A stretch of DNA of 64,000 nucleotides from Batillaria attramentaria (GCA_018292915.2 JACVVK020000382.1:445001-509000), one strand, 5' to 3'; positions 49,898 to 58,144 are shown, counted from the stretch's first letter. Program-made: numbers and translations. Notes: generated by a model from the letters alone, not told the origin.

Positions 49898-50856
49898 ACG
49901 CCGCACAAGCAACAAAGACTATTTCGCGGCTACTGGAATGGGTTAGAACGAATCTACACAAGACAAAACACAAGACATGTGTCACCGGGTCGGTCAAAAG
50001 GTCATAATGAAAAAATATCACTTTATTAACTTTGTTTCTTTGTTTGTTTCTTTGTTTGTTTTTCTTGTTGTTGTTTTTGTTTTTGGGTTGTTGTTGTTTT
50101 TTGTTTTTTTTTGTTTTGTTTTTGTTTTGTTTTTTGTGGGGGGGGGGGGTTGCTACTTGCATATCAGTATAACGATCGGCAGAGTGGAAAAGTGGCTTAA
50201 GCTACAATGTCACGCGCCAATAAATCACACAAGCAGACCGTTAGACAGAAGTACATGTATTACGAACTCGGGGGATTTGGCCTGTAGTTACTATAGCAGC
50301 GCCCGCTATGGATCCTGGGGCGTAGGTTCGAATCCCAGGTGGGCAGGAATTGGGTGGGAGTTTTCCTAACCTAACCGAGTCCACTTCACGTGCAGACTCT
50401 TCTACGGTGTCTGTCTCGCCTGCGTGTACACACGCACGCACAAATATCGAGTGTGCATGTCAAAGATGGCATTCCATACGGGCGGGACCGCGGTCGGAAC
50501 GGAAAACCTTCACACACCATGCATATAGGAAACAAAAAAGTGGATAACGCTGTGCTGTGACTAGGTCGACATTCTTCCCACTGGGGAAGCAGCCCCAATT
50601 CCCACTACATGTACCACGGTAGTGGGACAATAAGATACACACATTTTTTTTTTTTAATGAAAGAGAAGAAGAGGAGGGACTGCAGTAGTTAGAGTTGCAA
50701 AATAATGCGTCCAAAATAAAACGAGCACACCGATAAATAGAGGTAATATAAGAGCAGAAGTCCATATGTTTCCATAGTTACCTGTGCATCGTCGACGGTG
50801 GGTTTGTAGGGGAAGTAGGGCGAGTAGAACTGATACATGAGGTCAACACAACTCAT
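29871..50856 (-). CDS. vg: vestigial / vestigial-like (VGLL2-type) transcription cofactor, spliced, 5 coding exons
   Basis: Exons (minus strand) are 50856-50782, 45611-45300, 32458-32262, 31370-31145 and 29917-29871, giving about 285 aa. Vg/VGLL proteins are nuclear cofactors that bind TEAD/Scalloped factors through the TONDU motif and drive wing (fly) or muscle and craniofacial (vertebrate) programmes. Directly visible: N-terminus [14 protein letters not shown] (human VGLL2-like, from memory); TONDU core [16 protein letters not shown] followed by [10 protein letters not shown]; then [14 protein letters not shown]; then HYGSLVMP; short tail ending KKELYW-stop. All introns have GT-AG ends. Phases are 0, 1, 0, 1 and match across junctions if exon 2 carries one more base than shown (see exon 2). 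Introns are about 5.2, 12.8, 0.9 and 1.2 kb. Family identity is very secure; the exon-2 5' end and the terminal exon are inferred without transcripts. Confidence 0.93.
30209..30422. mobile_element. MITE-3: palindromic element in vg intron 4
   Basis: Terminal inverted repeats of ~65-75 bp: the left arm runs from ATAGTGATACTTAGTAGG through GCGTAACCCACTTGCATG to TAAATTAGGC, and the right arm is its reverse complement with few mismatches, ending CCTACTAAGTCTCGCTAT. A ~60-bp core is unrelated to the arms. No coding capacity. Structure is that of a non-autonomous DNA transposon (MITE); the superfamily is not determined. Confidence 0.75.
30825..30881 (-). mobile_element. SINE-A 3' fragment inserted in exon-4-edge repeat
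   Basis: Only the body end of SINE-A (GGGTGG..GTTTCACGTCCTTTTCCACCACGTATGGGTGATA) is present. It is flanked by the direct repeat CTAAGGTTTG (30815-30824 and 30882-30891), a clean target-site duplication. Confidence 0.75.
31029..31085 (-). mobile_element. SINE-A 3' fragment, tandem duplicate of the previous one
   Basis: Same truncated SINE-A piece with the same CTAAGGTTTG flanks (31019-31028, 31086-31095), so it was copied with its host repeat unit, not inserted independently. Confidence 0.75.
31145..31370 (-). CDS. vg: vg coding exon 4 (YGSLVMP region)
   Basis: Acceptor ccatttcgcag; 226 nt; donor gtcagt at 31144 (phase 1). It encodes [15 protein letters not shown], then [13 protein letters not shown], comparable to the Y-G/S-L-L-L/M-P motif in the C-terminal half of VGLL2, then a Gly/Arg-rich and an Ala-rich run and [14 protein letters not shown]. 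Without splicing, the frame would run into an (AAT)n repeat and stop at 31086, which is unlikely to be real. The last ~45 nt of this exon are similar to tandem units in the next intron. Confidence 0.88.
31768..32055 (+). mobile_element. MITE-1 copy 3 (in vg intron 3)
   Basis: Begins CAGGGCCCGTGTGTAAAAG and ends with the reverse complement ACATACGGGCCCTG. The terminal inverted repeats are about 27 bp with sub-terminal TCGAGGTTA / TAACCTCGA. The internal part (AACCCAGACTAGGACAAAAG, later TCCTTCTATAACG) is shared with copies 1, 2 and 4. No ORF. Non-autonomous DNA transposon by structure; no unambiguous target-site duplication. Confidence 0.8.
32061..32190 (+). mobile_element. MITE-2 copy B (in vg intron 3)
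   Basis: Inverted repeats TAGGAGCCACTTCAAGCCAC and its complement GTGGCTTGAAGTGGCTCCTA (~25 bp), followed by GGTGTGCAGTGGCTTGTTC. It starts six bases after MITE-1 copy 3. No coding potential. Confidence 0.7.
32262..32458 (-). CDS. vg: vg coding exon 3 (SFWNSAY region)
   Basis: Acceptor ttctccgcag; 197 nt; donor gtgaga. The phase-1 G from exon 2 completes an Asp codon. It encodes [21 protein letters not shown], the second conserved block of Vg/VGLL2 just after TONDU, then a Ser/Pro/Tyr/His-rich stretch with [10 protein letters not shown] and SWPYPY and a terminal SYAHQ. It ends in phase 0. Low-complexity aromatic/Pro composition is usual for Vg activation regions. Confidence 0.93.
33215..33640 (-). 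mobile_element. SINE-D copy 2, full-length, in vg intron 2
   Basis: The minus-strand head GGTGGTCTAATGGTTAAGAG to CAGGTTCGAGTCC has clear boxes A and B and a tRNA-like fold. Then come the core TCTCCGGGTACTCCGGCTTC, the shared AGCTGAGCTGACTCTTTGC region, the GCGCTTTGAGCC end and an (ATT)n tail. Confidence 0.8.
33999..35358. mobile_element. 1.36-kb terminal-inverted-repeat element with modular arms
   Basis: The left arm (33999-34199) starts CCGGTGTACCAGGCCAGAA. The right arm (35222-35358) ends in the inverted equivalent TTCTGGCCTGTTACACCGG. Both arms are built from repeated short modules such as GAATCTACCC, GGCCAGTTTCTACCC, ACCCGGGTAGA and ACTGGCCTAGGCCAGT (itself palindromic). The interior holds (CA)n at 34377-34462, (AAT)n, and a SINE/LINE-tail repeat at 34596-34945. 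No transposase frame. It lies in vg intron 2. Confidence 0.65.
34596..34945 (-). mobile_element. Interspersed repeat with (AAT)n tail and GCGCT motif
   Basis: (AAT)n followed by TTTATTTCTACAGCGCTGTAA and TTCTAAGCGCTAAAAG, the inverted form of the GCGCT-(ATT)n 3' end seen on other retroelements here. The remainder is non-coding. Confidence 0.5.
35612..35856. repeat. Two (CT)n microsatellites
   Basis: CT runs at 35612-35650 and 35795-35856, in vg intron 2. Confidence 0.95.
36495..36650 (-). mobile_element. LINE-like 3' end, inverted, vg intron 2
   Basis: GTCAAGTCAGTTTTTATTTTG, then an A-rich body with CATACACATAAAATG and CATACAAATAATACAATC; same layout as 4205 and 9445. Confidence 0.3.
36780..36905. 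repeat. (CA)n with CG interruptions
   Basis: CA run with ACGC interruptions; starts from CGCGCGCG. Confidence 0.95.
37665..37925 (-). mobile_element. SINE-C copy 3 (diverged) in vg intron 2
   Basis: Core GGAAAGCCGGAAGACCCGG and GCAGCCCGGAAGCAAGGAA, plus head remnant GATGACGGCCGTTCAGTAGC. Box B is degraded (GGGTAGAACCTGTGC). Confidence 0.7.
38878..38962. repeat. (CT)n(CA)n compound microsatellite
   Basis: CT run to 38930, then CA run, in vg intron 2. Confidence 0.95.
41060..41200 (-). mobile_element. SINE-G: tRNA-like head with short body
   Basis: Minus strand: GGCAGTGGAGTCGTGGTGG to TTGCGGTTCGAGTCCCG (boxes A and B), followed by TTTAGGGGCAGCGGAG. Single copy here; it could instead be a tRNA pseudogene. 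Confidence 0.5.
41455..42160. repeat. ~86-bp minisatellite in vg intron 2, interrupted
   Basis: About six units sharing ATTGTCCTAGTCATGAAC, AAAACGCAAG, ACTGAAGACAGTTCCTG and CAGTTTATGGAGTTATC. The second and third units are separated by a foreign ~200-bp block (about 41582-41788). Confidence 0.8.
41582..41670 (-). repeat. Dispersed repeat with GAAAGCCGAAACGTT core, copy 2
   Basis: Inverted counterpart of 24215-24305, inside the ~200-bp segment that interrupts the minisatellite at 41455. Confidence 0.6.
42850..42995 (-). mobile_element. SINE-A, very diverged
   Basis: TTTGTGAGTTTAACGTCTATTTCC at one end and CCCGAAATTCGAACTTACGAC (box B complement) at the other; the interior is degraded and has a poly-T insertion. 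Confidence 0.55.
43397..43535 (+). mobile_element. SINE-A, 5'-truncated
   Basis: Begins at GCCAATGCTCGGGTCGTGAG, with box B and full body and ACCC tail. Box A is replaced by a G-rich run. Confidence 0.83.
43882..44052 (-). mobile_element. SINE-A copy in vg intron 2
   Basis: Full-length inverted copy bounded by exact 13-bp direct repeats GATGACCCAAGAG (43869-43881, 44053-44065). Confidence 0.92.
44995..45093. repeat. (TG)n(AG)n compound microsatellite
   Basis: TG to 45068, AG to 45093, ~200 bp from vg exon 2. Confidence 0.95.
45095..45275 (+). mobile_element. LINE-like 3' end, vg intron 2
   Basis: AT-rich sequence ending GGGATGAATAAAGTATTTT then CAATTTAATTCAATTC, a common non-LTR 3' terminus. 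It stops ~25 bp from vg exon 2. Confidence 0.45.
45300..45611 (-). CDS. vg: vg coding exon 2 (linker plus TONDU domain), with apparent 1-nt frame break
   Basis: The 3' part encodes the TEAD-binding TONDU motif ([20 protein letters not shown]), then [10 protein letters not shown], and ends at donor gtgagt in phase 1. Acceptor gttgcag at 45612 opens a phase-0 frame starting [10 protein letters not shown] and running through a Ser/Gly/Pro/Thr linker, as in VGLL2, where the exon also starts with K. That frame meets TGA at 45438-45440, while the TONDU frame is shifted by one base and has an upstream TAG. The exon is 312 nt; 313 would restore both frame and phase. Either one base is missing in a GC-rich run, an allele is broken, or an alternative acceptor (cacccag, exon starting 45444, phase 0, 145 nt) is used. 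The TONDU part is certain; the 5' boundary is not. Confidence 0.85.
46400..46640 (+). pseudogene. LINE ORF C-terminus and 3' tail in vg intron 1
   Basis: [21 protein letters not shown] (46425-46480) is the typical SF...LKTYLF end of L2/CR1-type ORFs. Then come CGCTACGAGCATGCTGGG, CAGCGCGTTACAAGAC and an (ATC)n tail. Confidence 0.65.
46690..46815 (-). mobile_element. SINE-H: tRNA-like head
   Basis: Minus strand: AAATAGCTAAGTTCGCTGGACG to AGTGGGTTCGAATACC with box A/B-like motifs, then a T-rich body. Single copy in the window. Confidence 0.45.
49080..49380. repeat. GT-homopurine/pyrimidine low-complexity tract, vg intron 1
   Basis: TTGTTG, GTTTTT and G-run mixture (C/A on the vg sense strand). 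A similar tract lies at 23090-23290. Confidence 0.85.
49894..49940 (+). repeat. Short dispersed repeat (TTAACGCCGC motif), copy 2
   Basis: TTAACGCCGCACAAGCAAC and AAAGACTATTTCGCGGCTA directly after a (GTTA)n tract (49830-49893). Confidence 0.5.
50258..50625 (+). mobile_element. SINE-B copy 3, long form, 5' of vg
   Basis: Box B GTAGGTTCGAATCCCAGG, then GTGGGCAGGAATTGGG, CTACGGTGTCTGTCTCGCC, ACACACGCACGCACAAATAT and ATTCCATACGGGCGGGACC align to copy 2. The 3' part CACTGGGGAAGCAGCCC resembles the SINE-C end. It ends ~155 bp from vg exon 1, inside intron 1. Confidence 0.7.
50782..50856 (-). CDS. vg: vg coding exon 1 (N-terminus)
   Basis: Twenty-five codons starting [11 protein letters not shown] and ending VDDAQ, followed by donor gtaact (phase 0). 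The start matches the VGLL2 N-terminal pattern MSC-hydrophobic-D-x-MYQ-x-Y. A purine (A) lies at -3 of the ATG. An in-frame ATG 30 nt upstream (50886) would add ten residues, but family proteins begin at MSC, so 50856 was chosen. Confidence 0.9.
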
Positions 50857-51480
50857 ACTGCAGCACACTGAACCATCCCACAACACTCACACCACCAGTA
50901 TACGTGTCTCACAACAATCCACACACAATCTTCAATCCCGGCTGTCCACCTCAGTGTCCTTCTGTGACCAGAGTCAGTCGCTCCCAGAACTCGGGCAAGT
51001 CTCGCTGTCTAAACACCGCGTTCAATCCTTGTCCACGTGAGTTGTCCTTCTTTGGTCGCGGTCGCTCCCAGAACAGGTGCCTTAGTGTAGAATCCGTTGG
51101 AATAGGGGAGGAGTTTTTTTGTTTGTTTTTTTTTTGCTGCCGGGAGTCCGAGCAGCTCACAGAGCTGAAAATAATCGCTCCGCCGGTGGGAAAGGTGTCC
51201 GGTTTGACTCTGTTTCAACACACTACAATCTTCGGCTAAACCCTCATATCTCCACACACTTTCCCGTCCTCGCAACCCGCGGTAAGCTGTCCGGATCTCT
51301 ACCTCACACAACGCTCGTCACAGTCTCCGCCTCGTCAGCACAGCAGCGGCGGTAACAGTGAATCTTCTTCCTCACTCACTGTCCAGGTAAGTTTACCTTC
51401 CCAGGTGGACTGACTCCGTTCTGGCGGGAATGGCCCGAGCGGCGATCGAAGAGCTTGACCAAAAATCGTGCTAAGTTAGT
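50857..51480 (-). promoter_or_regulatory. vg 5' UTR / promoter-proximal region (position-based)
   Basis: Repeat-free sequence immediately upstream of the vg start codon, of mixed composition, continuing into a GC-rich block (51540-51890). No TATA box or transcription start could be fixed. Listed because it is the only place for the 5' UTR and core promoter if transcription starts in the same exon as the ATG. Confidence 0.35.
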
Positions 51481-51539
51481 CGCTAAGTTGGTAGCTTGGC
51501 TTGTCCGGCTGCCGATATTGCGTGTGCAAATCCCTCCCT

Positions 51540-51900
51540 CGCTATTGTTACCACTGCGGGCTGGCGGCTTTTTGCTACTCTCTCTGTCGCCCCGTACATT
51601 GACTGCGCTGCTTCATCGGCTAGGGAGGGAGGTGGCCGGGAGGTGGGGGAGGGGAGGGGCGGGGCACGCTAGGCCTGTCTGGCTTGGCGTGCCAATACCA
51701 CACCGATGTCTGGCATCCCACAACAGCGCGGGAGGCCCCAAGCCCCCACCCCCTCGTCACCCGGGCCACGCCTTCCTGTTCACCGATCCTCCGCCGTCCG
51801 CCAATCGACGGAGAGTATCTGGGTACGGGACGGTCTGTCAGAAGCGGGCGTGGAGGACAGGCAGGCAGGCCGTGAGTGCGGTGTGTGTGTGTGTGTGTTG
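51540..51900. promoter_or_regulatory. GC-rich, CpG-containing block upstream of vg
   Basis: GC-rich stretch with GGGGAGGGG and GGGGCGGGGC (Sp/KLF-type) motifs and frequent CpG, ~0.7-1 kb upstream of the vg start codon. Promoter association is inferred from position and composition. Confidence 0.3.
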
Positions 51901-51952
51901 GGGGTCTGGTAATGTAGTGTTCACAGCGTGCAGCCAATTCTGCAGTGTGTAG

Positions 51953-53600
51953 TGAGTGCACTTGGACAATACAATGGTCAGCCTGTGATGCTAGAAACTG
52001 GAGTGCGTTCTTCGCTCTTTGTTTGTTCCACTCGCGAGGAGTCTGTATGTCCACCGTGCACCGTGAGACTGACGGCCGGATGATTTGGCCAGACAGTGCC
52101 AAGTTCACTTACTCAGACATTGATAATGTGACGTTTTGTAGCCTGCAGTCAGTAGGTACTTATTCATCAGATTTAGTGTACATTAAAAGAAATGCTGAAT
52201 TGTGTGATATCTATCTGAGGTATAAATCCTATTTTTAAGTTCAGGGAAAAATGTCATGTTTCCCGCTGAGGTCGGCGCACCCGATTACCAGTAATCTCAG
52301 TGGCACTGAGTTCGTCACTGATGAAAATTTCGCCTAGTTGCCGTGTGATCTCTGGCACAGTCCTGTGTAAAAACTAATTTATGTTCACAAATAACAAATC
52401 GAATGCTTCTTGTCGTGTATACCAGGCCTACATTAAGTCCTTTCGCATATAGAAATAACAAAAACTCAGCCCAGACCGACTGTCAGCTTGTACGTTCTTT
52501 CTTTCCAGTCGCATCGTTTGTGTTATATCGGTTACACGAGTCAATCTGTAGAATTCAGAAGCCCAGTTAGAAGAAGAATCAATTAACAAGAAGTTTAAAT
52601 GTGTGTCTATGAGTCTGGATGACTGAGCGGTGCTGACTACACTCAACAACAAAAAATCCGGAGAAACTAGCAAGAACTTCCAGACAAAAATGCAATAATG
52701 GCTCTTTGACGCTTCTTTGTAAACCGGCGCAACGGTGGGATATAACCCAGTGAAATGGATTGTGTGTAAACGGTTTGTTTTTCTCAGTTTCACCATGGTC
52801 CAGAAAGACTTCCTGGCGAAACAGCTCTACACTGACTTAAATAGTTAAGTTCATTATTTCGTCGACCAGAAAGTTTACCAGAGGATGGAAAACTGATTTC
52901 GTGTATTCATGTAAATACTGACATGCACAATTTCCTATGGTTTGCTGCTGGAGACAGTACTTTGACTGAAAGCCCGGGAGAAGGCCGGACTAATAACAAT
53001 AATAATAATAATAATAATAATGATAATAATAATACATGTACTTATTTATACCCATCGCTAGTGTACATTTTCAGTCAGTGAACTACAAGTGCTTGACGCC
53101 GGTCTGAAAATAGTAAGGCCGGAACAGAGAGCGAAAGTGTGAGTTATGACTTTTCATAATAACCACTCAGTGGTTCACGAGTTCACAAATACACACTCCA
53201 GTTACGTCATCAAAGTACGTCATTTCAAACCGTTTGGAACTCAGACGTCACGGTCGGTGCATAGTTATTTTGTTCGGGAGTGAAATTGTATTTTGCTTGG
53301 ATGACTCGGTGACGTAAAAAAAAAATGTTCAGTGGGCAGACAGAAAAATCTCTGCGAAGTATTTGCAAGTGCACTTTTGAGTGCCAGTACATGAGCACAT
53401 GCTTTGAATGATATCCTTCTTAAACATCAAGCATGTTCAACTGCTCTACGCATCATTTTCTCACAACTGAATCAGTGCGAAGAATTTTAAGGGGGTCTGT
53501 AAGTCACTAAGTCACCTTACCAGAAAAATAAGATGTCGCAGAAAATGTCTGCTAGTAGAGCTTGGAGTCTGGATGCTCGGGGTACGAACAGCTTACATGA
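51953..53600. other. No gene seen
   Basis: Unique AT-rich sequence with one (AAT)n near 52990. The minus frame 52428-52796 has no recognised domain. Confidence 0.45.
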
Positions 53601-53850
53601 CTGATTAGTTCGAGTGGTGTACCACGAAAAGAAACCACTCGATGTGAGTTTCAATTGTTACCGTAGCTACTTCGCCGGCTCGGTAGCTACGCCGCGGGAA
53701 AAAAAAAATCGAGAAAAGAAACCACTCGATGTGTCAGTTATTGCCGTAGCTACTTCGTCGGCTCGGTAGCTACGGCAAAAAAAAAAAAAAAAAAAAAAAA
53801 AACATCTCGTGCTTTCTTCCACGGCAGACCACTCGAACTGATAACGTAAG
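53600..53850. repeat. Hairpin-rich duplicated segment (possible MITE)
   Basis: Two direct ~75-bp units (from 53628 and 53710) share GAAAAGAAACCACTCGATGTG and a hairpin CCGTAGCTAC..GTAGCTACGG. Imperfect outer inverted repeats TTAGTTCGAGTGG / CCACTCGAACTGATAA suggest a small palindromic element. Confidence 0.55.
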
Positions 53851-54027
53851 CCACATATATACATATCACTTTGATCTTGACACAGCCACTTTGATTTACT
53901 TAAATCGTGTTCTTTGGCGGCCGGTCCCACTTCCGTACACATCAGCCTCTTTCTGCTTACGCTCCGTGGTTTCCTTCCTTGTTTTTCTCTTCTTCTTTTT
54001 TTTCTTTTTTCTTTTTTCTTTTTACTA

Positions 54028-54333
54028 CTTTATTATCCCTTTCGGGAGATTCAGGCTGCCTCCCCCGGGGGAAGCGCGTCGCAGCGGTGTAGCGCCACCC
54101 AATACCTATCCTATATTTTTTTCACAAGTTTGCTGGGGGAGGAAAGCCGGATAACCCGGAGAGAAACCCCCGGATGAGCAGCCCGGCAGCCAGGAAAAAC
54201 CGGTATCACATACATGTATCAGAAGCTCGACCTGGGCTCGAACCCACGCTTCATCGACGTGACATTGGTGACGGCCGTTCAGTAGCGCAGCGGCTAAATC
54301 CGACGCGCTACCTGTTAGATCACCGCTCACGTT
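54028..54333 (-). mobile_element. SINE-C copy 2
   Basis: Reverse copy of the element at 19945: 3' end TTATTATCCCTTTCGGGAG and CTTCCCCGGGGG palindrome, core GGAAAGCCGGATAACCCGG, head complement CTGGGCTCGAACCCACGC. It lies ~110 bp from SINE-B copy 2. Confidence 0.8.
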
Positions 54334-54444
54334 TCTGGTTTCTAGTGACTTAATTTTGGACAGAGTAGGATAGTGCAATTTGTTTTTCCTTTGTGACGAC
54401 TGCGGTCATCATTTTCACCCTGATAATTGTCGTGTTGCTGGTTA

Positions 54445-54680
54445 ACTGCTTTTCAATCCGCGGCCCCTCACGCTTGGAATAAGATTTTTAACGTGCACAC
54501 TTGATGCTGTTCGTGCATGTGTACACGAAGGCGAGACAGGCACCGTAAACGAATCTGCACGGAATTTGACTCGATTTGGTAAGGAAAATATCCCACCAAA
54601 TTCCTGCCCACCGGGGATTCGAACCAGACAGCTCAGGATCCGAAGCCGGATGCTATAACCACTAGACCAAATCCCCTGTC
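54445..54680 (-). mobile_element. SINE-B copy 2
   Basis: Minus-strand head GGGGATTTGGTCTAGTGG to GGTTCGAATCCCCGG, then GTGGGCAGGAATTTGG, a body with TTTACGGTGCCTGTCTCGCC and a distal TTCCAAGCGTGAGGGGCC. Confidence 0.78.
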
Positions 54681-55627
54681 GCGATTTATACAGCCTAAAT
54701 CGTATGAATGAAAGTGCGCTTGTTTTCCAAATTTCTTCAGAAGACTGAAAACTGATCCTGTATTGCCCAGAAGACTGTGTACTAGAATCGTAATACTGCG
54801 TTACCCAGAAAAAGAAAATCGAAGGGAAAAACTAAATGCAAAAGGAACTGGCATAATCTACATTGTTAGAATTATTTGAACGTTTAGCGTGTTTGGTTTG
54901 TTTCAGTTTTTGTTCCGTTTTGTTCGTTTTGGTTTGGTTTCGCTTCGACTTGTCTTGTCTGGTCTGGTCTCGTCTCGTCTCGTCTCGTCTTGTTTCCGGC
55001 GTTCCGTCTCGTCTGGTTTCGTTTCGTTTGTTGGGTTTTGTTTTTGGCTTGGTTTACTCTGGTTTCTGTGGTTTATGTAGCTGAAAACAACTGCATATTG
55101 TGACCAACCTTAAGTTCCACCCTTCCCTCCCCGGTCCCCGGCCCAAGTTCACGGTGCCCCAACTAGAGAGACGCTAGGTTTGTCCCCAGTGCAGGTGAGT
55201 CCAGTTGTAACCAGGGCGTCATGTTTGGCTGATGTCTGCCGGACAAGCAAACGCGGCCGTGTTGTCATCTTAGCTCGTTCTCGCCGGCAGTCGCCCGGCT
55301 TTGATACCCCCTGTCCCCCGTCCCATTCCCCCTCCCCTCCCACCCCCCTCCCACCCCCCATCCTCCCCTCCCCACTCCCTTCCTTTTTTAGACTCTGCTC
55401 CTCTCGATCCTGTCTCAGTTCTCCCCCTTCCCTCCTCAAGTCTGTACTCTCCCCCTCCTCTGTCTCTCTCAGTGGGCCGCGCCTGTGTCCGGTCGTAATC
55501 GCTATTAACCGGTGATTGTCACGCTGACTCTATTTAATCTGGACCCTTTGAGGCGCCGTGACGGGCAGAGAATCAGCGTCACAAGTAGCGGGACCCTTTA
55601 TTTGGGACGGCACACTTCTTTTGGCAA

Positions 55628-56790
55628 ATGTTTTGTTTTGTTTTGTTTTGTTTTGTTTTGTTTTGTTTTGGGTTTTTATTTCGTCTCTTTTTTTTATTTG
55701 TTTGGGGGTTTCATTTTGTTTTGTTTCGTTATTTTTGGGTTTCGGGGGTTTTTTGTTGTTGTTGTTTTTGAAGAGCAGACATGGGGGTCACAGAAAATAG
55801 TATATTGTCCTAAGACAAATACATTTCGACCCCTTCATTTACTCTGTGCACGCGTGAATCAGAAAATGAGCAAATGAATCACGTTTGTTCAGAATCCCAT
55901 CAACCAACTAAAGCTCCCCCCCCCCCAATAAAATAAAATAAAATAAACAACAACAACCAAAAAAACAAAACACACTAAGCGCTTTACAAAAAAAAAGAAA
56001 GAAACATTAGCAGTTTACAATCACCAAACAAAGGGCATATCGCGAAGCACATTGAACATAACGCTACAATTTGCAATGTCTACAGGGAGAGACAGACAGA
56101 CAGACAGACATCCGTTATATTATAACGGACGAAGTTATTAATCCATTTTCAAACTCGCACTACCATAAAAAAGAGAGAAATGTAAAAGTATTAGAGAGAG
56201 AGAGAGAGTTGGGGGCAGGGGTAGGAGGTGGGTGGGCGGGGTATAACGGCCTGTCTATATCTGTGTCTACAAGCAGGAAATCTAAAGCGTGTCGCTTTGA
56301 CGCTCCCCTCTGACCGGCGAAATGGACCGCACCAGGTGAGCCGAGCCCATTTACTGGTGCCCTCCTCCCCCGTTATGCAGTACCCGCTGTCTGACAGCGG
56401 GGCCCGGGGGAATTTCGCACCTGGTCACGTCTGTACCGCGGACCTGTCTACAGCGACCACCTCTCTAACATTGATGAAGAAGGGTGGTCTGTTCCTGCCA
56501 GGTGGTCTGGTGGTACCGCTAATAATTTTCTGTGGCAAGCGTTGAGCTCAGGGGCTTAATTGCTATTATCAAGACTGAGCTAATTAGTAATCACCATTAC
56601 TGCATTTTTATGAACACTGAGTTCAATTCTGTTCAGCTTCATTGTCTGCTACCTGGCGTGTGTTTAGATTCTAGGACTTTATTTACCTGAGTAAAGTGGG
56701 TTTATGTTTGTTTTGTTTTGTTTTGTTTTGTTTTGTTTTGTTTTGTTTTGTTTTGTTTTGTTTTGTTTTGTTTTTGGAGGGGGGGGGGGA
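55628..56790. repeat. (TTTTG)n tracts with intervening DNA
   Basis: TTTTG pentamers at 55628-55670 and 56705-56776. The interval contains A-rich sequence and a homeodomain-site-rich stretch (56540-56610). Confidence 0.85.
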
Positions 56791-57120
56791 TCTTATACCT
56801 TTATTTCGATGAAACTGGTACGGCTAAAACTGAACGTGTCCTGTGAGTATATAAACACACGAATAATTGATTTACACACGCCATTTCAACTGGACAGTTG
56901 TACGCAAAACTAGAACAAATTTCAACCAGTGACTATTTAGCAGCAAAGGTAATAATTATGATTTATGTAATATGTCCTGTTAACATGAATACAAGACCAT
57001 AGCCGGAACACATTAGTATCCTACAAACGAAGTAGCAGGAGTAGTGATATTCTCAATACATCTGTCAGGCATACAACAACGCTTTGAAAAACTTTTCATC
57101 GAATGTGCTTAATCCGTGCA

Positions 57121-57123
<3 letters not shown>

Positions 57124-57206
<83 letters not shown>

Positions 57207-57403
57207 AAATGTGCAATGTGCCACATGGCAACTGAGGACGAAAAGCATTTTCTGTTGGTTTGTCCAGCGTATGACGATCTAAGAAATCTCTTGATCCCAG
57301 CCAAGTATTATAGCACCCCGTCACTGTTTAGAGTGTCATTGTTCTATCAGTGTCACTGTTCACACTCCTGTTGTGGGCCACTGGCCTAAAACAAGAAAAC
57401 CTT

Positions 57404-57474
<71 letters not shown>
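57124..57474. repeat. Two (CT)n microsatellites flanking LINE code
   Basis: CT runs at 57124-57203 and 57409-57474. Confidence 0.95.
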
Positions 57475-57475
<1 letters not shown>

Positions 57476-57630
57476 GTACTTTTGATTTACCATGATCACG
57501 TATCACCATTGCAATACTGTCACCGCAATGTATTTGTTCTACTATGAGCATAACCATAAGCTCTGCTTATTCTTGCTGATGAACTGTTTTGTTGCCACAA
57601 CCTGTGTCACAATAAACCTGTTTAAACCAA
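57200..57630 (+). pseudogene. LINE C-terminal remnant plus 3' end
   Basis: The frame through 57204-57330 reads VKCAMCHMATEDEKHFLLVCP, then YDDLRNLL: the CxxC...HFL..CP..LR zinc-knuckle end of LINE ORF2. The 3' end AATAAACCTGTTTAAACCA (57610-57628) recurs exactly at 25376-25394. The copy is interrupted by (CT)n. Confidence 0.8.
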
Positions 57631-58144
57631 TCACCACTTTAGAACACTCGTCTTTCCGGTGTACGTGCGCTTTCCGGTTAGCGTCCGGGCCCTGCGAGTG
57701 GCACCAGGGATACAGACAATCCCAGGAGTCTCCTCATCAGTTCTGCTAATGGTACGGACGCCTCTCCTGATCTGCGCTGTCGTGGATACAAACGCCTCTG
57801 ACGCACTGTCCGCGAGCGTAATGATTTTCCAAAGGCCCTGGTCGGAACTAAAACCGAAATTATCATCATCGCCGCGAACAGTTATAGCCAGACTTTATCG
57901 CTCTTTATCGCGCAGCGTGTGTTGTCCGATAACAGACCAAAGATAGCGACGCTAGCGCCGCCTGGTAGGGGAGAGAAATGATGACCTATAATCAGTATCT
58001 TACCCGTTACATCTCACAGCACTTAAGGTAGTAGGCAGGTGGGGAGTTTAGTGTCTATGGTAACCTCGTCATATGGTATTCTTCTGTCATTGGCCTTCCT
58101 CTGATCTCGGCTTCATACAGTGTGCATACCTGGGGGGCCGCCTT

